Of a DNA stretch of 39,646 bases, positions 1 through 6,710 are shown one piece after another. The position numbers were made by a program, and so were the translations under genes. Every line of letters begins with the position of its first letter. Position 1 is the first letter of the stretch. The notes beneath the pieces are model-generated. The model did no database searches. It was given only the letters and a program-made list of their open reading frames with translations, and was not told the origin of the DNA. Source of the stretch: Bacteroidales bacterium (lineage in GTDB: Bacteria; Bacteroidota; Bacteroidia; Bacteroidales; F082); the NCBI GenBank assembly GCA_017632935.1, contig JAGBQJ010000032.1:1-39646 (forward strand), given 5' to 3'.

Positions 1-310
1 ACTCAGTGATGCTTTCAATCTGGATCTTGCTCAGATACTGACGGTGACCGTTAGAAGTCTGATATCCTTTTCTTCTCTTCTTCTTGAAAACGATAATCTT
101 GTTGCCTTTGAGGTGCTGCATCACCGTGGCTTCGACACTGGCGCCGGCTACCGTCGGGGCTCCTACTTTGGTCGAACCGTCGTTTCCAATCAATAACACT
201 TTGTCGAAAGAAACCTTGCTTCCTTCTTCTTCATGCAGTCTGTTGACGAAGATCTGCTGACCCTTCTCAACTTTGAACTGTTGTCCTGCGATTTCTACTA
301 TTGCGTACAT
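1..310 (-). CDS. rplU: 50S ribosomal protein L21 (bL21), 3' end cut by the window edge
   Basis: Reading the minus strand from the ATG at 310 gives a protein starting MYAIVEIAGQQFKVEKGQ, the typical bL21 N-terminus, and continuing through the basic stretch FKKKRRKGYQTSNGHRQ that binds 23S rRNA in this family. About 103 codons are present; bL21 is usually about 103-105 residues, so only the last few residues and the stop lie outside the window. L21 is a structural protein of the large ribosomal subunit. In most bacteria rpmA (L27) follows, which would be to the left of position 1. Its own -7 promoter element is visible upstream at 359-366. Confidence 0.97.
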   Translation of the reverse strand, partial: MYAIVEIAGQQFKVEKGQQIFVNRLHEEEGSKVSFDKVLLIGNDGSTKVGAPTVAGASVEATVMQHLKGNKIIVFKKKRRKGYQTSNGHRQYLSKIQIESITE

Positions 311-358
311 TTCTCGATATCTTTTAGTTAGATACTAACTCTCTTTTTTTTCGGACTG

Positions 359-387
359 CAAAAATACAACTTTTTTCAATCGGTCAA
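359..387 (-). promoter_or_regulatory. Bacteroidetes-type promoter of rplU
   Basis: On the minus strand TATTTTTG (359-366) matches the Bacteroidetes -7 element TAnnTTTG, and a TTG lies 18 bases further upstream (385-387), close to the -33 spacing. The expected leader to the rplU ATG is about 45 bases. Pattern match only. Confidence 0.5.
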
Positions 388-526
388 GGTTTTCTTTTCG
401 ATTTTTCGCATTAATTTTCTTCAAAATGTCGCAAACAAGCATTTATACATCTGATAAATAGACGCTTACGCTTTTACATTAATTGCACAAATTAAACAAA
501 AATGTGATTTGTCTCATAAAAATACG

Positions 527-534
527 TACCTTTG
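527..534 (+). promoter_or_regulatory. -7 promoter element of the ECF sigma gene
   Basis: TACCTTTG matches TAnnTTTG and lies 41 bases before the ATG at 576. A TTTG at 508-511 is a possible -33 element, but its 15-base spacer is shorter than usual. This suggests the sigma gene can be transcribed by the housekeeping sigma factor. Confidence 0.5.
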
Positions 535-575
535 CCGCCGATTTTTGCACAAGGCAGCACATACCTTATTAATTA

Positions 576-1118
576 ATGAACGAAAACGAGCTTAAGGTAC
601 TTATCGAAAAAATGAAAGGCGGCGACAGGGAGTCGTTCAACCAGATTTTCCGTCGCTACTACACGCCTTTGACCCGTTTTTGTGTCCGGTTCGTGGCCGA
701 TGGCGACCAAGCCGCAGAGATTGTGCAAGACCTTTTCGTGAAACTTTGGACCAACCGTGAAAAGCTGACTTTCAACACCTCGTTCGAGTCATATATGCTG
801 CGTGCGGTGCGCAACTCGGCCATCACCTACATTAATAAGGAACGCGCCCACACCGACGTCAACGAGCGCATCTACACCGACGATTCGGATGCCACCGACC
901 CTTCGGAGACTTTGCAGTCCAACAACTTGGAAGCCTCTTACCAAAAGGTCTTGGCCACCATGCCCGAAAAACGCCGCGAAGTGTTTTTGGCCAGCCGATT
1001 CGATGGACTGAAATACGCCGAAATCGCAACAAAAATGGGACTGTCGCAAAAAACCGTCGAGGCCCACATGAGCGCGGCCATCAAGCAACTTAGGGAAGGT
1101 TTGAAAGAGTATCTCTGA
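576..1118 (+). CDS. ECF-family RNA polymerase sigma-70 factor
   Basis: This 180-residue protein has the two-domain layout of ECF sigma factors. Region 2 spans about residues 10-95 and includes FNQIFRRYYTPLTRFC and EIVQDLFVKLW, the -10 recognition helix. Region 4 spans about 120-172 and contains the helix-turn-helix FDGLKYAEIATKMGLSQKTV. The length and the EIVQDLFVKLW wording fit the group expanded in Bacteroides. The start ATG at 576 follows an AT-rich leader. A FecR-like anti-sigma gene lies 164 bases downstream, so the expected model is release of this factor on a signal from the outer membrane. Its natural targets are inferred to be the genes downstream to 9239; no binding site was proven. 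Confidence 0.95.
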   Translation: MNENELKVLIEKMKGGDRESFNQIFRRYYTPLTRFCVRFVADGDQAAEIVQDLFVKLWTNREKLTFNTSFESYMLRAVRNSAITYINKERAHTDVNERIYTDDSDATDPSETLQSNNLEASYQKVLATMPEKRREVFLASRFDGLKYAEIATKMGLSQKTVEAHMSAAIKQLREGLKEYL

Positions 1119-1124
1119 CCCCGC

Positions 1125-1176
1125 TGCGGTCCCTGAGCCTGCGGTTGCTGAACGAAGCCGAAGCATCGAAGGGCCG
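1125..1176. repeat. Dispersed palindromic repeat, family B (CCCTGAGC...GAAGGGCC), sigma-anti-sigma gap
   Basis: Seven bases after the sigma stop codon lies an imperfect inverted repeat with arms TGCGGTCCCT and AGGGCCGCA around a 30-base middle. The end motifs GGTCCCTGAGC and CGAAGGGCC recur at 32106-32151 and 37024-37047. It accounts for much of the 164-base gap before the fecR-like gene; I saw no clear promoter in the rest of the gap. Confidence 0.65.
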
Positions 1177-1282
1177 CATTAATGAAACCTGCAAAAATTA
1201 ATCGATTTTTTTTGTTTTCGACTAAGGGTAAAACCAAAGTTATTAGTCTTTTAAGTGAATCGATGAGATAAAAACGATTGAT

Positions 1283-2305
1283 ATGTACTCGGCAAACGAC
1301 AAATATGAAGCTTTGATTATGAGCTACTTAGACGGGCAATGCTCGGCTGAGGAAGCCCATAAACTGCTTTTGTGGGTGGCCGAGTCGGAAGAAAATCGTT
1401 TGTATTTCAACTCGCTCAAAGACCAATACGAGGTGTGGAACCTCACCGACTTCGCCATGCCTGAGTTTGACGAGGCCGATGTGGAAGCCGCCCTTGACGC
1501 CATCAACGCCAAGATTGACGCCATCGAAGAGACCGAGACCAAGGTGGTACAGATGCCTTGGCTCCGCAGGAACTACAAATACGTTTCCGGCGTGGCCGCT
1601 GCGCTCATCATCGCCTTGTTTGTGGGCTTCCTCGTGCGCAATCCTTTCAACTCGACCGTGACCTACGCCTACAACGGCCAGAACGAGTCGTCATACACCC
1701 TGCCTGACGGCACTTCGGTCAACTTCAACAGCGAAGGCACCCTGAGCCATCCCAAGCATTTCGCCAAATCGGAGCGTTCCGTCAACTTCGAAGGCGTCGC
1801 CTATTTCGATGTCGCTAAAGACGAAGCCCATCCCTTCGTGCTCCATTGCAACAACATGGATGTGGAAGTGCTGGGTACCAGCTTCCTGCTGAATGCCGGC
1901 AAGAACGCCGAGCGTTATACCGTCGACCTCTACACGGGCAAGGTAAAGATGACCTCTTTTGACGAAAAGGGTAATATCTTGTCGGTGGTGGAAATCAACC
2001 CGGGCGAGCGCGGCGTGTGGAATGCCACCGAAAGCGAGTTAAAGACGATGAGCTATTCCGAGGTGAAAGAAGACGAGTTGTTGACCAACCATGTCCTTGT
2101 GTTCGACAACGAGAAGCTGTCGAAGATTGTTGAAGCATTAGAGTACATCTACAAGGTTGAAATCAACCTCAGCGAATCCTGCGCCTCCAAGAAACTCACC
2201 GCCCGCTTCTCCGACGACGAATCCATCGACGAAGTGCTCGAGACCATCGCCGTTGTGACAGAAGTGACAGTCACCAAGGAAGGCGAAATCTATCAGATTC
2301 GCTAA
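1283..2305 (+). CDS. FecR-family anti-sigma factor (FecR domain plus DUF4974)
   Basis: This 340-residue inner-membrane protein is the expected partner of the preceding ECF sigma factor. The cytoplasmic N-terminal part (about 1-95) would bind the sigma factor. One membrane segment, VSGVAAALIIALFVGFLV, lies at about 101-118. The periplasmic FecR domain includes YTLPDGTSVNFNSEGTL, the VAYFDVAKDEAHPFVL strand pair and VLGTSFLL. The C-terminal part from about 265 (VLVFDNEKLSKIVEALE) matches the DUF4974/STN-like ending common in Bacteroidetes FecR proteins. Known homologues receive a signal from an outer-membrane protein through an STN domain; the gene downstream encodes such a domain. The length is normal for the family and there is no sign of damage. 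Confidence 0.94.
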   Translation: MYSANDKYEALIMSYLDGQCSAEEAHKLLLWVAESEENRLYFNSLKDQYEVWNLTDFAMPEFDEADVEAALDAINAKIDAIEETETKVVQMPWLRRNYKYVSGVAAALIIALFVGFLVRNPFNSTVTYAYNGQNESSYTLPDGTSVNFNSEGTLSHPKHFAKSERSVNFEGVAYFDVAKDEAHPFVLHCNNMDVEVLGTSFLLNAGKNAERYTVDLYTGKVKMTSFDEKGNILSVVEINPGERGVWNATESELKTMSYSEVKEDELLTNHVLVFDNEKLSKIVEALEYIYKVEINLSESCASKKLTARFSDDESIDEVLETIAVVTEVTVTKEGEIYQIR

Positions 2306-2338
2306 TCCAATATTCCTTTCCAAAGTCATTTTTTCAAG

Positions 2339-2363
2339 GAAATGAGAGCACTCTCATTTTTTT
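2339..2363 (+). terminator. Hairpin with T-run between the anti-sigma and STN genes
   Basis: AATGAGAG and CTCTCATT form an almost loopless 8-base-pair stem, followed by seven Ts. It ends 37 bases before the next start, so it may stop or attenuate transcription between the signalling pair and the outer-membrane/cargo genes. Imperfect -7-like strings (TATCTTAG at 2369, TATTTTG at 2381) follow it. Confidence 0.55.
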
Positions 2364-2400
2364 GTCGTATCTTAGCGGCCTATTTTGAAATCCTTTGGAA

Positions 2401-3699
2401 ATGGAATATCCGCATCTCAATATACCTAAACTGCGTTGGATGCCGCTGTTGTTGCTGTTTTTCTTGGTCATAGCTCTTCCACAACGCTCCCAAGCCCAGT
2501 CGTTTAATCCCCTGATTTCGTTCTCGGTCGAGTCGTGCACCTTGGACAAGGCCTTAGAGAAACTCTTCGCCGACTACGAACTGAATGTGGCCTTCAGCAA
2601 GGCTGAGTTGAGCAAAATACGCATCGAGAGATATTCCTGTTCCTACAAATCCGTTGAGGAGGTGCTGACCGACCTGCTGAAAGGTACCGACTATGGCTTC
2701 AAGAAAATCGGAAAGCAGTATGTAATCAAGAAAAACCAGCAGCTCGCCAATGACCCAATAGCCACGGTGACACCCCCTAACGACCCTAAAACCGAGGTCG
2801 TCAAGTCGAAACGCGACACAATAATCACCAAAACAGGTGACACTATCCGCATCTATGACACCCTGCAAATCATCCGCACCGTGATGCGCTATGACACCAT
2901 AGTTCAGGTGAAACACGAAGTGCAAACCGACACGGTGTATCAGGTGAAATACAGAGGTTTGGAAATTCCTTGGCCTAAATTCCGCAACAACGGCTGGTTT
3001 ATCACCCCTTCAATAGCCTTAGGCTTGGCACAATTCAAGCATGAAGCTGACATGCCTGCGCTTGATAACGGCTCCGTCGACGTGACCCCAAGTCTGGTAT
3101 ATAGCCTCGGCCTCGATGGAGGCTACAAATACAACCGCCTCAGCAGCGGCATGAGCCTCGGCTACCGCTCAGTGCGCTACCGCTTCCTGCTGGATCAGAC
3201 CGTGTTTTCTGGGGACTATTACGTCAACGATACTTTGGACACTTATTACGTGGTGCATCCTGCGGGCGACACCACCTATCAATACATTCTGGATTCAACT
3301 TACATCCCGCTGACCACGACACACTATGCCTATCGTGATGTCAACCGTCTGGATTACTTGACCATCGGGCTCTTTGCCGCCTTTGATTTTGTCAAGATGG
3401 AGCATTTCAGGGCTTTCATCAAAGCAGGTGCCTCGGTGGATATCCTTGTCGATTATGCCGGCTCGCTCAATGCAACCGAGTCACCCTTCCATGCGCCCAT
3501 CACCCAAACACAAGTAGAGCCAGTGCGTCTTTCCTATTACGGTGGTCTGGGTGTCGCCTGGAAGGTGGCCAACCGTATCGAATTCGTGCCTGAGGTACAT
3601 TACCGCGTGACCAACGGCTCCTTGTATCGTGCCGACTTCCCCTTCGACATGAGAATGCGCCTGTGGGACTTCCGTTTGGGTCTGACCTATTACTTCTAA
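2401..3699 (+). CDS. Outer-membrane protein with N-terminal STN domain and C-terminal beta-barrel
   Basis: The 432-residue product begins MEYPHLNIPK; the in-frame TTG at 2395 is a weaker start. A signal peptide ends near AQSF. An STN (secretin/TonB short N-terminal) domain follows at about 40-115: FSVESCTLDKALEKLF, then SYKSVEEVLTDLLKGTDY and KQYVIKK. A linker rich in DTI/DTV motifs (about 135-195) follows. The remainder alternates polar and aromatic residues like a small beta-barrel and ends in LGLTYYF, a terminal Phe typical of outer-membrane proteins. I see no plug domain and no room for a 22-strand TonB receptor. The STN domain is the part that speaks to FecR proteins, so this is inferred to be the signal receiver for the upstream anti-sigma factor. 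The next gene starts 3 bases after its stop. Confidence 0.8.
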   Translation: MEYPHLNIPKLRWMPLLLLFFLVIALPQRSQAQSFNPLISFSVESCTLDKALEKLFADYELNVAFSKAELSKIRIERYSCSYKSVEEVLTDLLKGTDYGFKKIGKQYVIKKNQQLANDPIATVTPPNDPKTEVVKSKRDTIITKTGDTIRIYDTLQIIRTVMRYDTIVQVKHEVQTDTVYQVKYRGLEIPWPKFRNNGWFITPSIALGLAQFKHEADMPALDNGSVDVTPSLVYSLGLDGGYKYNRLSSGMSLGYRSVRYRFLLDQTVFSGDYYVNDTLDTYYVVHPAGDTTYQYILDSTYIPLTTTHYAYRDVNRLDYLTIGLFAAFDFVKMEHFRAFIKAGASVDILVDYAGSLNATESPFHAPITQTQVEPVRLSYYGGLGVAWKVANRIEFVPEVHYRVTNGSLYRADFPFDMRMRLWDFRLGLTYYF

Positions 3700-3702
3700 A
3701 CC

Positions 3703-6696
3703 ATGAAACCGCTCAAGCACATACGGCATCTCTTGCTCCTGCTCTTCTTGGCGCAGGGACTGTGGGTCGAGGCGCAACATTACGTCCCGATTAACGGCGA
3801 GATTGATTCGTTGTTGGTGTTGCCGAAACTGGGTGGCGATTCGGTGTACTTTGTGAGTGAGTCACTGACTGTAAAAAGCAGTGGTACGCTTCGCGTGGAA
3901 AGCGGCACAAAGATATACTTCGGGCAATCGGCGGCCCTGCGTGTCGACGGTGGCAACCTGCTGCTTGAAGGTCAACGCAACGACTCGATTTATCTGCTCT
4001 GTTATGAGTTCTCACACGATTGGGGAGGTGTTTCGTTGAAAAACATTACCGAGGAAGACACGGTGAGGATTTCGTATGTCGAAGTTGTGGGGGCCCTAAC
4101 CGCTTTAAGTGCTTCTGCCAGCAACCATGTGCTTGTCAACCATTGCTCATTCAACAACTATTATGCGGGAAAAGGTATCGAGCTCTCCAACTGCAATAAC
4201 TGCTTGGTAGACAGCTGTTTCTTCTTCCAATGCGTGTCAGGCATTGAACTAAAGGCAAGTACCGCCGACAGCGAAGACAACGTCTTTTCGCACAATGTTT
4301 TCGATCAGGGGCAAATTAATATTGGGATTTCCAACACAGGCTATGGCTTCAAGTGCAACCGCAACCATGTCGTGGACAACTGCTTCCAAGGCGCGGCAAC
4401 GGCCATCAACTTTGAAACTGTGGGCGGCATCTCCGACAGAGACGCGACCAACTACATAGAAAACAACCTCATCTCATCGGAGCTACCGGAAGGCGGATCG
4501 GGCTATTCTTCGTACGGAGTGAAAGCCGCCATGGACTCAATCGTCCTCCGCAACAATGTGTTCTGGGGCAACGACGAAGCCATCCGTATGATGCGAGTAT
4601 GCCACCTTGTCGTTGACCACAACACATTCTATGACAATGATTTAACTATAACTAACCTATTTGCAGAAGGCTCTATCACCTTCATCGGCAACACCATCAG
4701 CGAGGCAAAAAACAGGATTGTGAACTTTCCCTCCGACAAGTCGCGGATGAACGGCAATAATTTCCTGCATTACAAGAAAAACACGACCCTCTTTGCCAAT
4801 GTCACAAGCGACGACATCGACATGCGCGGCAATTACTGGGATGCCGAAACCACTGCCGACATCGAATCTGTTATTCTCGACCAGCACGATTCGCCAGCCT
4901 TGGGTGAAATCATTTATGAGAACAACCTTCCCGAATGCGACACTACTGTGCCCATCGCACCGCCTTTCCTGGTGAAGAAGCAGTTTGTGAACAACCGTTG
5001 GCTGATCTCCTGGGACGAGAACTTGGAGCAGGATGTCGACCATTACGTCCTGTTTTACGGCAATTTCAACTACTACAAATTTGCTAACCACATTGACAAC
5101 ATCACTGATAATTCCTATATCCTCACGCCACAACAAGCTGAGAACGTTGCCATTATGGCATGCGACCGTCCTTACAATCCCGATGTGTATGCCTCGGTCG
5201 GACAGAGTGCCTACGCCTTCGCCAACTATTACCCCTATGCGGGTCTAGATGGCACGCTTTGTTCCTCACAATCAGATTATTCCATCAACGATGCCAACAT
5301 ACCATACATTTACAGTAGTTTCGTTTGGCAGACCTCGGGCACAGGTGTGTTCTCTGACTCATTAGCATTGAGCACCAGCTACTATCCTTCTGACGAAGAC
5401 TATGACGCAGGAGAAGTGACCCTAACCTTGAGCGTAACCAACAATGGCATGACCAAGACCGACGCCATGCATCTGGAATTGCATAAGGCTTTGAGCGTGT
5501 ATGCCGGCGAAGATAGTTATAGTGGTATCAACCGGCCGTTATTACTTCAACAAGCTGAAGTGCTCAACCAAGACTCACTGCTATGGCATTCCATGGGTGA
5601 TGGCCATTTCGAGGATTCTTTGGCTTTACAGACTCTTTACTATCCAGGTGAACGCGACAAAGAGCAAGGCTACGTGGAACTGGAACTCGAAGCCTGGTCA
5701 TTCTGCGGCCATGCCTCCGACAGGGTGCGTTTCGAGCTGTTCAAAGACTATGCCCTTGAAGGCAAGACTTGGTCAGGAGGCGTGTTGAGGCCGCACACCC
5801 AAGTGCTTGCTGCCGCTTTGAGCGACGACAACCCCTTTGTCTCAGGCTTCTATCGCACGGTTTCAGACGATGAAGGTTTCTTCAAGTTCGATGCCCTTTT
5901 ACCTGACACCTACATCCTCTACGCCTTCCCCGACACCTTGGATGCGGAGGCCGGTGGCTGCTATTACCTCGGCGACCTGCAATGGAACGAATCGAACATG
6001 ATCGAGGTGGATGGCAATGTCTATGACGTGGACATAGCCCTGCCCAAGATGGAGTCCGGCTTCCACACGGGCGAAGGCAGCATCAGCGGCGTGTTCGACT
6101 ACCCCGACAATCCCTTCAAAGCCCGTGACTTCTATTGTCAGCCTTGGCTTCGCGAAGGCAATGATGTTTCCTACTGCTCGGAAGGTTTGTCGAATGTAGG
6201 CATCTTGCTGCTCAACGCGGGCAAGCAACGCATCTTAGGCTTCGCCTTGACGGGTCCTGATGGGCATTTCAACTTCAACGGCCTGCCTTTCGGCACTTAT
6301 CATGTGATGGCTGACCTACCGCGCTATGGCCGTGGGATGTGTGAAGAAATCACCCTCACACCTGAACAACCTTCCACAAGCGAATTGCATCTCTTCGTCA
6401 ATTCTAAAGGTCGGGTGAGCATGCGGCACCAAAACAACGACCTGCAGTCAACAACATTGCAAGTCTATCCCAACCCTGCCAAAACACTGGTGACGGTGAA
6501 CGGTTTGGACAGCAACACGACACACAGCGTCGTTGTACTCAACAGTCTAGGTATGATGGTAATGCCCGAAACCCAATTGAGTTCCAACTTGTTGGGTGAG
6601 TTATCCATTTCGGTTGACGCTTTGTCATCGGGTATATACTTCATCCAAGCGAAAAGCTCCGAAGGAACAATGATGGCCAAATTCGTTAAACGATAA
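3703..6696 (+). CDS. Large secreted beta-helix protein with T9SS C-terminal sorting domain
   Basis: The 997-residue protein has a signal peptide (about 1-24, ending VEAQ). Residues about 60-410 look like a right-handed parallel beta-helix: short strands ending in N/D ladders, e.g. HCSFNNYYAGKGIELSNC and RNNVFWGNDEAIRMM. A fibronectin-III-like segment follows (about 420-500). Two copies of a PKD-like module (about 525-590 and 600-680) share the pattern W...G.G.F.DSLAL.T.YYP. Two carboxypeptidase-regulatory/CnaB-like folds follow (about 686-780 and 790-900). The type A T9SS sorting domain starts at VYPNPAKTLVTV and ends in KFVKR. It is expected to be exported by the Gld/Por machinery and anchored or released at the surface. 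No catalytic motif was recognised, so substrate or binding partner is unknown. It is tightly linked to the STN gene. Confidence 0.86.
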   Translation: MKPLKHIRHLLLLLFLAQGLWVEAQHYVPINGEIDSLLVLPKLGGDSVYFVSESLTVKSSGTLRVESGTKIYFGQSAALRVDGGNLLLEGQRNDSIYLLCYEFSHDWGGVSLKNITEEDTVRISYVEVVGALTALSASASNHVLVNHCSFNNYYAGKGIELSNCNNCLVDSCFFFQCVSGIELKASTADSEDNVFSHNVFDQGQINIGISNTGYGFKCNRNHVVDNCFQGAATAINFETVGGISDRDATNYIENNLISSELPEGGSGYSSYGVKAAMDSIVLRNNVFWGNDEAIRMMRVCHLVVDHNTFYDNDLTITNLFAEGSITFIGNTISEAKNRIVNFPSDKSRMNGNNFLHYKKNTTLFANVTSDDIDMRGNYWDAETTADIESVILDQHDSPALGEIIYENNLPECDTTVPIAPPFLVKKQFVNNRWLISWDENLEQDVDHYVLFYGNFNYYKFANHIDNITDNSYILTPQQAENVAIMACDRPYNPDVYASVGQSAYAFANYYPYAGLDGTLCSSQSDYSINDANIPYIYSSFVWQTSGTGVFSDSLALSTSYYPSDEDYDAGEVTLTLSVTNNGMTKTDAMHLELHKALSVYAGEDSYSGINRPLLLQQAEVLNQDSLLWHSMGDGHFEDSLALQTLYYPGERDKEQGYVELELEAWSFCGHASDRVRFELFKDYALEGKTWSGGVLRPHTQVLAAALSDDNPFVSGFYRTVSDDEGFFKFDALLPDTYILYAFPDTLDAEAGGCYYLGDLQWNESNMIEVDGNVYDVDIALPKMESGFHTGEGSISGVFDYPDNPFKARDFYCQPWLREGNDVSYCSEGLSNVGILLLNAGKQRILGFALTGPDGHFNFNGLPFGTYHVMADLPRYGRGMCEEITLTPEQPSTSELHLFVNSKGRVSMRHQNNDLQSTTLQVYPNPAKTLVTVNGLDSNTTHSVVVLNSLGMMVMPETQLSSNLLGELSISVDALSSGIYFIQAKSSEGTMMAKFVKR

Positions 6697-6697
6697 G

Positions 6698-6705
6698 AAA
6701 GGAGG
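6698..6705 (+). promoter_or_regulatory. Unusually strong Shine-Dalgarno sequence
   Basis: AAAGGAGG lies 5 bases before the ATG at 6711. Such a full anti-16S match is uncommon in Bacteroidetes, and it favours ATG 6711 over the in-frame GTG at 6708, which would be only 2 bases away. Confidence 0.6.
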
Positions 6706-6710
6706 ACGTG

